Assembly (NCBI GenBank): GCA_963971535.1
Contig: OZ020589.1
Coordinates: forward strand, 81,475,184 to 81,539,183
DNA: 64,000 nt
DNA from: Notolepis coatsorum
Taxonomy: Eukaryota > Chordata > Actinopteri > Aulopiformes > Paralepididae
Direction of reading: 5' to 3'
Below are positions 47,276-56,668 of this stretch, piece after piece. A model generated the notes under the pieces. It saw only the letters and a program-made list of their open reading frames with translations. It was not told the DNA's origin and did not search any database. A program made the position numbers and the translations under genes. Position 1 is the stretch's first letter. The number at the start of each line of letters is the position of its first letter.

Positions 47276-47548
47276 GATCTCTGTATTGTAAAAATGGAGT
47301 AGTATTCAACACAGACAGGTAGTCTACTTGCTCCAGGTGAGTTGGTGCTGTTGTAGTAGACAGCCTTGGAGCGAGTGACATTCCCCAGGTGTGGCACTAG
47401 GGACAGGACCTGACAGCTGTTCTCTGTCTCAGCCCACCTCTGAAAGGGCTCTCTGTCATCCAGACGTATTAAAGTTTCATCAGCACTCGTAGGCCAGGCC
47501 TGGGTGGCAACAACATGAAGAAGAGATGCTATCCCTGAGGAATGTGAC

Positions 47549-47550
<2 letters not shown>

Positions 47551-47613
<63 letters not shown>
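47551..47613 (+). repeat. (GAT)n microsatellite
   Basis: This is a run of about 20 GAT units. Confidence 0.95.
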
Positions 47614-48349
47614 GAGGAGTGTGAAACGAGATGGGGAAGATTATTCAAGGCCAGGAGTTCATATACATACATTACTGTCCCGTGTATGGGTTTATGTACA
47701 TAATTGGCCTAGTGTGTGTCTGTGTGCATTTCATTAATTAGACATTAGCTGTACTTGTGTACAGACCAGACTTCAAGATGTTGCACTCTGTTTCAGTAGG
47801 TCTTGTTTATTTAGTGGTTGCAACTAGAGCAAGCTCTCCAAAAGAGAGCCATGGAGTAATTTGCTGATAATTTGTGTGATCTAATGTTTGCTTCTCATTT
47901 GCAACGTCTTGTTCTATAAATAATAGTGTATGTATACCAGTGGTGGAAAGCAATGAAGTATTTTTACTCAAGTACTGTACTTAAAGGGATAGTTCAGATT
48001 TTTTGGAACCCTAGACCTATTTGCTACTTAACAATGATCAGTGATGTACCTGAACGCGTTCAATGAACGATCGTTCATGAACGCGTTCATATTTTGGGTG
48101 AGCGTGAACTGAACGTACTGTATTTCCGCTAGATGAACGTAATGTGAACGCGTTCATTCTCTGCGCTCTATCACAGTATAACTTTGTCCAAAAGTGTGCC
48201 AGATTTGGGACGTGCGCACACGCACACACACACACCGAAAGGTTGCGCACGGAGAGAGAGACTTGTTACGCGCGACGCGGGCTGCCCCTTCAAGGCAATG
48301 GTAGGGGAAACACTGATAAATAATCACAGTGTGATGGAAATGCCAGTAT
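47614..48349. other. No gene; hAT-like terminal pieces
   Basis: CAGTGGTGGAAAG at 47,940 and AAAGGGATAGTTCAGATTTT at 47,983 resemble common fish MITE ends. CAGTGATGTACCTGAACGCG at 48,041 and GGTAGGGGAAACACTG ending near 48,316 look like two hAT ends, but no target duplication was found. Confidence 0.45.
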
Positions 48350-48863
48350 TCTGATTGTTGTCTGTGGTTCTATATAGTCTGGTCAGTTTAGGCATAATGG
48401 CTGCAAAAAATTATTAACATTTGAGCCAATGTTTTTCTGTTCATTTAGGGCCTGATAAACAAAAAAAGTGGCTTGGGCGCTGATCAATTCAGAGATATAG
48501 TTGGGTCAAGAACCAACATTCTGTGACCATTCTCTGGCTAAGATGTTTTGATGATTGATTTGACTTCTATGGACCTTTTATAAAATATTTAGCCCCCGTG
48601 TCCCTCCGAAAAATCCCGGCATTTTTTGTCAGATGGCCAAATCCAAAATATCTGCTGACGCCATCTTGAAAAATTAACTTTTGATCCAGAGCACCTAGAA
48701 TCATGTATGAATACACTTTTTTGTGTAAGTCAACCATGACGATTCCAATTCTGACATTAGTTTGACTCTATGACATCAATTTAACCCAGAAATCCAAGAT
48801 GGCCACCATCCAGTAGAGCAGAAATGTAGAAAGAGACAGCAGAGCGAAAATGTAACTTTTGAA
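48350..48863 (+). repeat. Left inverted repeat of the nuclease element
   Basis: It pairs with 52496-53178. It contains AAAATCCCGGCATTTTTTGT, TGCTGACGCCATCTTGAAAA and GAAATCCAAGATGGCCACCA. Motifs like AAGATGGC resemble YY1 sites, but this is only a possibility. Confidence 0.88.
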
Positions 48864-49280
48864 TGGGAAAGTAAGATTTGGTGTTTGGGCAGGGCTTCAG
48901 ACTAACAACTTTCCCAATAGCTAGCTAGCTAGCAACAACAACTAGTTAGCTAATATAGTCATTGTAGCCCTGTGTTTGGGGTTTGTTAACCCTTGTGTTG
49001 TGTTCGAAAGCTGTTTCTTTCAGGAGTTATTTTGATGATGTTCTGAGCTTGTGCTCAGCCTTCTGTTTCAAAAGGTATCTTGGACCACGCCATCTCGCCA
49101 TTCCTTGACATGAAGAACTCCTGTTGACCTCGCTCATCCAGGCCTTCTTCTTCAATAGACTGCGAGTGTGTGTGTGTGTGTGTGTGTGTGCGCATACGTG
49201 CGTGTGCACATGTGTGTGTGTGTACGTGCGTGCATGCGTGCACTATCCCTTCATACAATGGGTTTCACGCTGGCTTGAAT

Positions 49281-50495
49281 ATGGAGCAGAGGAAGAGCAA
49301 GGCTTATTTTCATACATCTTACAATAAACCGCCCAACAAGTCAGTTGTGAATGACATCATGGAGAAGCTGTCTACCATCATCGCAACTAAGCACATGCCC
49401 TTCGCCTTCTTAGTGGGAGATCATCCTGTGTACGTCCTCATCACTCTGCTCAAGGCCGAGAACCCAAACAAGTACCATGACATTGTACCCTTTCTTGGTC
49501 CCTTCCATACACAGTGTGTGATGATGAGCGCTATCTACAAGCGCTACAAGGGGAGTGAGCTAGGAGATGTACTTGTGGCAGGAGGAGTTATTGCAGAGGG
49601 CTCCGTCGACCGTGCACTGAAAGGCAAGCATTACAAGAGGGGGCTGCGTTGCTTGAGGCTCATCTATGAGGCACTCATGAGTCAGCTGGTAAAGGGGAGG
49701 CTCATGCCCAACCTGGCTGATGAGACAAGGGAGAACCTTGAGATTCTGAGAGATATGAGTCTCTCCCAAGAACCCCGTGCAGCTGCACATGCGGCACTGG
49801 AGGATGATACTGACCTCGAGAGCCTCATCACCAATTTATTCACCCAGGTGGAGGCCAGTGACATGGCGGACTACTGGAGGGACTTCCTGTCTATGACGGA
49901 TGCATTCATGCAGAATGTGCATGCAGTACATATCTGCAACTTGGATGAGTATGTCAGCTCTCTGCGTGCCATGCTGCCATGGATGGTAGTGTACGACAAC
50001 AATAGGTATGGAAGGTGGCTGCCTGACTTCTGGGCAATGCTGACAGCTCTCCCTGCTGATCAGGTCGCCTTCCTTCGTACTGACTTCACTCAGTCCATCA
50101 CAGGCAACCCCTACTCCAACATGGCCTGGGACATGTGGATCGAGTGTACAATGAACAAGGGCAGCAAAATGAAGTCTGGCTGGCTCTCCATCCTCCAGAA
50201 TGAGAAGCAGCTGCTGGTGCACTCCAGAAATGTGAACAATTTGGCCAAGATCCGGGTGACTCACAATGCCCTGGCCACACACAAAAAAGCCAAGAGGAAG
50301 CACATAGAATGTGGTCTGAAAAGGATGAGAGAAGATGAGCAGCGTGTGCAGGACCTGGTCGCATGCATGAGTTTGATTCCTTCCCATTTGATCCAGCCTC
50401 ACCCACCCTCCGCACACTACAGTCAGCCATGCCTGCCTCTGATGAACTCATCGCGGACTTCAACTCAGCCTATGCTGTGGGAGAGGAGAAGTTGA
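49281..50495 (+). CDS. N-terminal half of the uncharacterised nuclease-element protein
   Basis: The open frame reaches back to 49170 through a (GT)n tract. The first methionine outside it is at 49281 (MEQRKSKAYF). The residues just before (IPSYNGFHAGLN) look like family sequence too, so the true start is probably further upstream, perhaps in another exon: SYFDDVLSLCSAFCFKR at about 49029-49074 lies between splice-like sites. Recognisable segments are FLGPFHTQCVMMSAIYKRYK, VIAEGSVDRALKGKHYKRGL and NNRYGRWLPDFWAML, then FTQSITGNPYSNMAWDMWIE. From memory of animal proteins, these belong to a large uncharacterised family abundant in cnidarians and fish, where the same region reads LGEFHT, GxxxNRxxRAHK and NYARWLP. 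The function is unknown. The frame is overlapped from 50363 by the next one, to which the family sequence passes. Confidence 0.7.
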   Translation: MEQRKSKAYFHTSYNKPPNKSVVNDIMEKLSTIIATKHMPFAFLVGDHPVYVLITLLKAENPNKYHDIVPFLGPFHTQCVMMSAIYKRYKGSELGDVLVAGGVIAEGSVDRALKGKHYKRGLRCLRLIYEALMSQLVKGRLMPNLADETRENLEILRDMSLSQEPRAAAHAALEDDTDLESLITNLFTQVEASDMADYWRDFLSMTDAFMQNVHAVHICNLDEYVSSLRAMLPWMVVYDNNRYGRWLPDFWAMLTALPADQVAFLRTDFTQSITGNPYSNMAWDMWIECTMNKGSKMKSGWLSILQNEKQLLVHSRNVNNLAKIRVTHNALATHKKAKRKHIECGLKRMREDEQRVQDLVACMSLIPSHLIQPHPPSAHYSQPCLPLMNSSRTSTQPMLWERRS

Positions 50496-52096
50496 CCAGC
50501 TTCTTGCAAGACCGAGTGTTCAGTAAGAAAACCTCCCTCCATGCACCTGTCCCTCTGAGCAAACGCTTGACATTTGCCAAGCAGCCCTGCATGGAGAAGC
50601 CCGGGGAGGAACTCAAAGCAAGAGCTGCTGAGATGGAGCGGAGTGCTCTCAAGGCAGTGATCGACCTGGTTGAGGTCAGTCAACTTGTGAATCTCTCAGA
50701 GTTGCTGGAACATCATGTTGTCGAGGAATGTGTGGCCTTATTCAACTCCAATGGCACATATAGGAAGACACAGAAGAGCAAGCTCATTCAGAAGCTCTCT
50801 CTCCAATCTGTAGATCTGCAAGAACCCTACACCGCTCTTGTCGACATGGGCATGATCTGGAGGATGGCAACCCCATCAGCAGAAGATCGGCAGACACAAG
50901 ATGGCACCCCATACAAGTGGTTGGACTATGTCCACAAGGTATCATCCATCATCCTTGCCCGCCATGGTGATGCTGACCGTATTTTCTGTGTAAATGACCC
51001 GTACGACGTAGCATACTCAACTAAAGATGATGAGCGAGATCTGCGGGTACAAGGTAAGGTACATGTCCCCAACACCTACATGAAGCTGGGCGACCCCTTT
51101 CCCTCTGCCAGAGAGTTCAAAACACTGCTGTGTAGCGTCAGCAACAAGGAGCGGCTACAAAAAGTAATATGCAGCTATCTGACTGACCTTGTTGCACAGG
51201 GTGTAGATTCAGATATCGTCTACTCTGTTGGCTCCCACTGCACCAACTTGTCAACCCAGCAACCAATGCAGAACTACAGCTTTGACCAGTCTGAGGCTGA
51301 CACCATCCTCTTCTCTGCTTACACAGTTCTACGTGAGTCAGGCTACAGTGGCCCTGTGGTCATTGATGCAGCCGACACCGATACCTATGTCATGGCAGCG
51401 GCCATCTCTCAACAGCTGCCCGGTATGCTCTGCATCAAGAGAAAGCAGAACACGGTCTTCTGCCGTGGCCTGGTTACTGAGGAGATGGCAGATTGTATTG
51501 TGCAGCTACACTGCATTACAGGCTGTGATGCCAATTCAGGCTTCTATGACAAGGGTAAGTCGTCGGTGTATGACAAGGTGGCAAAGAGCCTTATGGCACG
51601 ACGGCTGCTCTCGCGGTGTGGAGATAGCCTTTACCTTGAGGAGGAGGTGCTAGAGGAGCTGTTCGAGTTCACACGACATGTTATTTATGGCGACAAGAAG
51701 AGTAGCACCATGGCTGAGGCCCGTGCCACAAAGTGGAAGAGAATGAAGAACAAATCATTCATCCATCTCCCTCCAGATGCAGATAGCCTACGCCAACACT
51801 GCCTCCGTGCCAACTACTTGGCATAACTAGTGCGCCACCCCTCCCTGAAGCGACACCCTTCGCCACTCGGACATGGCTGGGAGCTGGTGGGTGGTCGCTG
51901 TCGCCCTGTCCGCCACACACGACCTGCTCTCCCAACACATCTACCTGCACCAGGGCCAGCTGAAGAAAGTGAGGAAGAGGAGAGTGAGGAGGATGATGAT
52001 GAGAAGGGAGATGATGATGTATGGAGGAGGAGGGGTGATTCATTGGAATCTGATGATTCAGAATCTAGTGAGGCAGAATGCTCTGATTCGGACTGA
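50363..52096 (+). CDS. C-terminal half: FEN/XPG/PIN-like nuclease domain and acidic tail
   Basis: The frame is open for 487 codons to a TAA at 51824. The same frame then continues in family-like wording (LVRHPSLKRHPSPLGHGWEL, GGRCRPVRHTRPALP) to an acidic Glu/Asp/Ser-rich end at 52096, so the TAA looks like a single change in this copy. Acidic motifs come in FEN/PIN order: VDMG (D161), VNDPYD with DDERDLR (D212 on), SEADT (E311, D313), VIDAADTDTY (D335, D338, D340) and ITGCDANSG (D389). In FEN1/XPG enzymes the matching places are the first Asp, DG.PP, EAEA, DxD and GCDY. Metal-dependent cleavage of DNA or RNA is inferred, not shown. The overlap with the first frame at 50363-50495 implies a frameshift mutation, a -1 ribosomal shift or an unseen intron. 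Confidence 0.68.
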
Positions 52097-52126
52097 TCAT
52101 GACATGTTTAAAGTGGTTTCATTGTT

Positions 52127-52330
52127 GGGGCGCTCCAGTAGCACACCACATAGCGTGCTGAGTCGCGAAGCGGTCGTCCCGGGTTCATTTCCCAGTCCCG
52201 GCGACCATTTGCTGCATGTCTTCCCTACCTCTCCTCCCGTTCTCCCTCTCTCCCTCTATCGGTCCTGCGTGGCCAGAAAAAGCTGAAAATGCTATAAAGT
52301 TAAAAAAAAAAATAAAAAAAAAATAAAAAA
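52127..52330 (+). mobile_element. tRNA-derived SINE with perfect 14-bp TSD, inside the nuclease element
   Basis: The 14 bases GTGGTTTCATTGTT lie at 52113-52126 and 52331-52344. The head holds a B-box-like GGGTTCATTTCCC near 52170, and the tail is A-rich with AAATAAA units. It is a different family from the SINE at 43,913. It inserted in the space between the reading frame and the right inverted repeat. Confidence 0.86.
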
Positions 52331-52495
52331 GTGGTTTCATTGTTAATCTGTTCAAGTTACAGCTATTTAAGAGAGCGTATTTTGAAGTATAATTAGTTAT
52401 CTTATCATACTGTACATTCATAAATTATTTTGCTGAGATCCTTATGAAGGTAGTTTGTTTAAAGTACAGCAGTACCATGGTAAAATTGGTTTTGA

Positions 52496-53178
52496 CATTA
52501 AAAGTTACATTTTCGCTCTACTGTATGGTGGCCATCTTGGATTTCTGGGTCAAATTGATGTCATAGAGTCAAACTGATGTCAGAATTGGAATCGTCATGG
52601 TTGACTTACACAAAAAAGTGTATTCATACATGATTCTAGGTGCTCTGGATCAAAAGTTAATTTTTCAAGATGGCGTCAGCAGGTATTTTGGATTTGGCCA
52701 TCTGACAAAAAATGCCGGGATTTTTCTGAGGGACACGGGGGCTAAATATTTTATAAAAGGTCCATAGAAGTCAAATCAATCATCAAAACATCTTAGCCAG
52801 AGAATGGTCACAGAATGTTGGTTCTTGACCCAACTAAAAAAAAAGTTTTTCATGAATATCTCAAAAGGTTAAAGGTTTTAGGGCATATGTTTGTTCATAA
52901 CACTAATATAAATGTGGTGTTTCCGCAACTATTGAGCTCAAAATCAACTCTCTGCGACCTCCAGGAGCCGAGATACAAAATGTCAGGTCTAAAAAGTGGG
53001 CGTGGCCGTTTCAGAGACTTCGCCTACCTAATTTTTTGGGCTCCTTGCATTTTTTTCTTTATTGGACCCTAAATGAACAGAAAAACATTGGCTCAAATGT
53101 TAATCATGATTTGCAGCCTTGACCCAATATTTTCCCCAAACTGACCAGACTAATATGGTTTGTGGCAATCATTTTGAC
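52496..53178 (-). repeat. Right inverted repeat of the nuclease element
   Basis: It is the inverse of 48350-48863. It contains an additional 190 bases (about 52842-53030) missing from the left arm, so this arm is the fuller version. Confidence 0.88.
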
Positions 53179-53430
53179 AAATAACAGCTCGCAGCAACGT
53201 ATTGAAAAAATAACTTTAAACTAGTTAATTTTTTGATCCAGGAGGACGGGACTTGGACATCCGGTATAGGATGTGGTAGACGTGTTTCTCCACGCTGCAA
53301 CTCCCCAACTTTTCAAACCTACGCTAAAAAGCCTTGTTGATACTCTTAACTTTATTATTATTTTTCTTTTTTGATACTTTCTTTCTTCGGATATTTTGCT
53401 ACTAATTAATTTTTGGCTGTGACAGGCATA
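53179..53430 (+). other. 5' untranslated region of a LINE
   Basis: GC-moderate sequence leads to ORF1. It includes GGACGGGACTTGGACATCCG and ends GACAGGCATA before the ATG. No other feature was seen. Confidence 0.45.
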
Positions 53431-54245
53431 ATGGCATCGAAATGGCCAAAGAACAAGGACACTAAGGGCACGGATTCACCATCCACAGACAACGCGCCGA
53501 CGGATTTGACGAGCATTGCCATACTAATACAGAACCTCACGCTGGAATTCAGAGTCTCCGCCGCCTCGGCCGACTCCAAACTAGATAACCTCCAGTTATC
53601 CGTAGCTGACCATGCCAAGCGTCTGACATCCGTGGAGGATGGACTAAATACATGGTCCGATAGGATGGTGAGCTTAGAGGCTAGGTGTTTGACTCTGAAG
53701 GAGAGCAACGGCAAACTGAAGAACAAGCTTATCGATGTTGAGTCACGTGGCCGTCGGTCAAACATACGCATAATAGGGCTAGACGAGTCTATCCAAAGCG
53801 ACCGACCCAATGATATTTTTGCCGAGGTGCTGGTGGAAATTCTGGCCAAGGAAGTGCTTGCTACACCACCCGACCTTGATCGCTGTCACAGGGCGCTGAC
53901 GGCCAGACCAGCCCCCGGCTCCAGGCGCAGGGCAGTGATCGCCTGCCTACACTGATTCAGAACCAAGGAGACTATTATTCGGGAGGCTCGGAAGAGGAGA
54001 GGGTCGCTGACCTACAGGTGGAAACCTGTGCTAATATTCGAGGACTACTGTCAGGAAGTGATCGAACAACGTCCCGCTACCGTGATATTATGGGATCCCT
54101 CTACCAGCAGGGATATAAACCATCCTTACAGTACCCAGCGAGACTCTTCATCAAAGACAAAGCCGACGCAAAAAGACATCTTGCTTCACCTAAGGACGCT
54201 ACAGACTTTCTGAAGAAACAACACACATCGACTCCAGCAGAGTGA
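53431..54245 (+). pseudogene. LINE ORF1 (L1/Tx1 type), broken, without ORF2
   Basis: It starts MASKWPKNKDTKGTDSPSTD. A coiled-coil-like stretch follows (LEARCLTLKESNGKLKNKLI) and then the L1 ORF1p core SRGRRSNIRIIGLDESIQSD and DLDRCHRALTARPAPGSRRR. A TGA near 53953 interrupts it, and the frame reopens as FRTKETIIREARKRRGSLTY. A frameshift near 54080 moves to YQQGYKPSLQYPARLFIKDK, which ends at 54245. It is related to but clearly different from the ORF1 at 5.8 kb. No ORF2 follows. Confidence 0.82.
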
Positions 54246-54248
54246 AAC

Positions 54249-54800
54249 TTTGGGTAACACACCGAGCACCACGACTCTATAGTTATATCTCCGTGCTTTC
54301 ATCCTTAGACGGCTAAAGTTGGGACATATGTCGCTGGGGAGCCTCTTCTCTCATTAACTTTTTTTGCTCGTTTTGTTTACAACGTTATATGGATAATTGT
54401 ATCTGCTATTTGCCGGGGTACTAGCGCTATGCTCTCCGTTTCAAGTAAATTGTACATTTGTATTTACTCTGAGCTATGCTTATCGATATTATTTATATTT
54501 TGTATTGCTTTTGTGTATGACACGGTTTATCCTACCCATGTCTACTTTGGGTAACACACTAAACATCACGACTGTCTGTCTATCTCCGTGCTTAGATGGG
54601 TGATGTTGGGACATTGTGTGTCGCTCGGGAACATCGCCCCTTATGTACTTTTTTTGTTATTTATAATAGTTTCCACTGTTTATCGGGGTGCTGACGCTAT
54701 GGTCGCCGTCTCCAAGCAAATTATGCATTTTGTTTACTCTAAGCTATGCTTATCGATATGATTTCTATTTTGTATTGCTCCTGTGCGTGACGCGGATTTA
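54249..54800 (+). repeat. Tandem duplication, about 298-bp unit, two copies
   Basis: TTTGGGTAACACAC occurs at 54249 and 54547. The two units share TACTCTAAGCTATGCTTATC-like text, TCGATATGATTTCTATTTTG and GGGGTGCTGACGCTATGGTC with substitutions. It lies where the ORF1-ORF2 spacer of the LINE would be. Confidence 0.78.
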
Positions 54801-55094
54801 TTGTCTTGTTTATCATGGAGGTATATATATATGATGTTTATGACCGCTGCCGAGTTGCTTCTGCTACAGTCTGCTTACTTATTTCATGAATGGGGGTCTT
54901 GTAATTTCATTGGCCATGCTCTTTCACTATAGTTAAACGTCACGCCCAGCACCTGGCTGCGTTGGCGACCAGACGCGTAACTATCTGCTCATCTACATGT
55001 TGAACTCTGAACTCGCTGTGATGGCGGACGAACTCATGCACATCGCCCCCACCCGGTGCGGCAGACTAATTGCACTACCCCCAAGCTGCAGGCA
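54801..55094. other. No gene recognised
   Basis: This is probably LINE remainder and unassigned DNA. Confidence 0.4.
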
Positions 55095-55365
55095 AAGGTT
55101 TGATTGATTGGTTGGAGGTTTTGCTGACGGATTGCAGAGTGGGTACAATGCAGTATGGCTCAGTGGTTGTTGAGGGGATGCAGACCAGAGAAAGACTGTG
55201 GTCTTGTTTACATCAGGGCCCCCCTTTTTCTTTTTCTTTTTCATTTTCATTTTCATTTTCATTTTCAATCTTAATTCATAACATTTGTTACATGCAGATA
55301 TATAGTGCTGTGGCAACCATACATTTATGACATACAGGAGAATACATACATTTGAGGGGGAGGAA
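55095..55365 (-). repeat. Retroposon tail family T, copy 7 (diverged)
   Basis: The minus strand carries GTAAACAAGACCACAGTCTT and CTGGTCTGCATCCCCTCAAC. The end is CAATCAATCAA. A (TTTTCA)n tract (55227-55265) is inserted beyond the core. Confidence 0.72.
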
Positions 55366-56012
55366 ACTGTACATTGGCAGGTACCCTCTGCTCTGAGTTT
55401 TAAAGAGCATACTTTAAGAAATAACAAACTAATAGTCAATGTTGCGCCCTCCCCAGTTTGCAGGATGTGCTGCCCATTTGTTATCATTCTGCTATCATTC
55501 AGTTGTAGGTGTGTGTGTGTATGTGCATATATGTTTATGTATCTTTATCTTAACATTAACATTACTACTGATCCTGTTCTAGGACTCTTTATTTAAACTT
55601 AATTAAACCCCTACGGTTTAACAATGATGATAATAATTATTATTATTGTTATTATTATTATTTTCTTCTACCTTTAAGAGGCATTTAATTATAAATTTTT
55701 TGTTATTGTTGTGGGAGTGTGGCGTGTAGCCACTGAGAAGGAAGTCTGCTTTTTACCTGGCTGTTTGCGTTTTAGTTTGCAGACGACCAGGTGGGATGCA
55801 GCTTAATCTCCGGATAGGAGAAGTTATAGTAGTGGGAGGGAGGGGGGAGGGAATGGGGGATTGTGTTGTTTTTTGTTTTTCTTTTCAGTCGACTCGCTCT
55901 GTTTTATTTTTGTTTTCACGCTCACGCTCGGTACTCAATGGAACCTTAACAAGTGAATATGTATCTGTTACAGGTACCAGGATATGGCACCTGATAGCAG
56001 ATATATGTTTAA
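55366..56012. other. No gene recognised
   Basis: A short (ATT)n run lies at 55637-55663 and a GGGAGG-rich stretch at 55832-55860. No frame could be supported. Confidence 0.45.
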
Positions 56013-56093
56013 CCTATGAAACAGGTTGTAGTTAGTCATTTGACAAAGGAAGGTGCAGACACGATGTTACTGACTCTGGGTCCTCCCGGTTGT
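56013..56093 (+). repeat. 81-bp direct repeat, left copy
   Basis: CCTATGAAACAGGTTGTAGT through TCCTCCCGGTTGT is repeated without a visible difference at 62561-62641. The two copies enclose the LTR element with about 0.6 kb on each side. Confidence 0.9.
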
Positions 56094-56663
56094 CTTTCAA
56101 CAACGTTTATTTATTCCACAGAATAATCAATCAATCAATCATTGTATCATCATTGTATCATCATTGTATCATCATTGTATAATCATTGTATCATCATTGT
56201 ATAATCATTCAGTTCAATTAGTTACATTACTTTAATACATTCAATTATAATCCCATTCTTGTTATTAATTCAAAAGCATATTCATCATTGCAACACACAT
56301 TCTACCCTTTTTGGATACCCTGGTTCACTTCAATAGCATTTTCCTTTTAAATGTAGTTATCCAGTATTATATACTGTACCTTGTGATTACTTATGTCTTT
56401 ATACATATTTGGCGTCTTAAGTATAAGCACGTGAGAAGAGAAACATTCTCCTGTTAACCTCTGTCTAGACATGTCTAGGCATGTTGGAAGAGACCATCGT
56501 ATGTCTTTTAAACAACACTGTCATTCTCATTGTCTGTCAATCAATTCCTTAAATCACCAATAAGTGTTACCTTTATCATTAGTCATTTATCATCAGTCAT
56601 ATCCACTATTCTCTAGTATACAGAAATACCTCAACACCTCAGTGTTACCCATAGTTGTGTTCC
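56094..56663. other. No gene; short ATCATTGT repeats
   Basis: A tandem TATCATCATTG repeat lies at 56140-56205 after an (AATC)n. The rest is AT-rich unassigned DNA. Confidence 0.5.
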
Positions 56664-56668
56664 GGTTC

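Larger units (their letters stand above)
48350..53178 (+). mobile_element. Candidate new mobile element: long inverted repeats enclosing a FEN/PIN-like nuclease gene
   Basis: About 510 bases on the left (48350-48863) and 680 on the right (52496-53178) are inverse copies. The left arm is shorter because part of its middle is missing, and it has one small tandem addition. The best matched outer part is AGTCTGGTCAGTTT with ACATTTGAGCCAATGTTTTT. Between the arms lie two overlapping open frames on the plus strand and a SINE. The exact outer ends and target duplication could not be fixed. No known transposase was recognised apart from the nuclease-like protein itself. Confidence 0.7.

Noticed and set aside
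48041-48316. A complete hAT MITE with CAGTGATG and AACACTG ends
   Set aside because: The two ends are unalike and no target duplication was found.
50098-50463. Minus-strand frames across the nuclease element (49560-50470)
   Set aside because: They overlap the well-supported plus-strand coding sequence and show no family wording.
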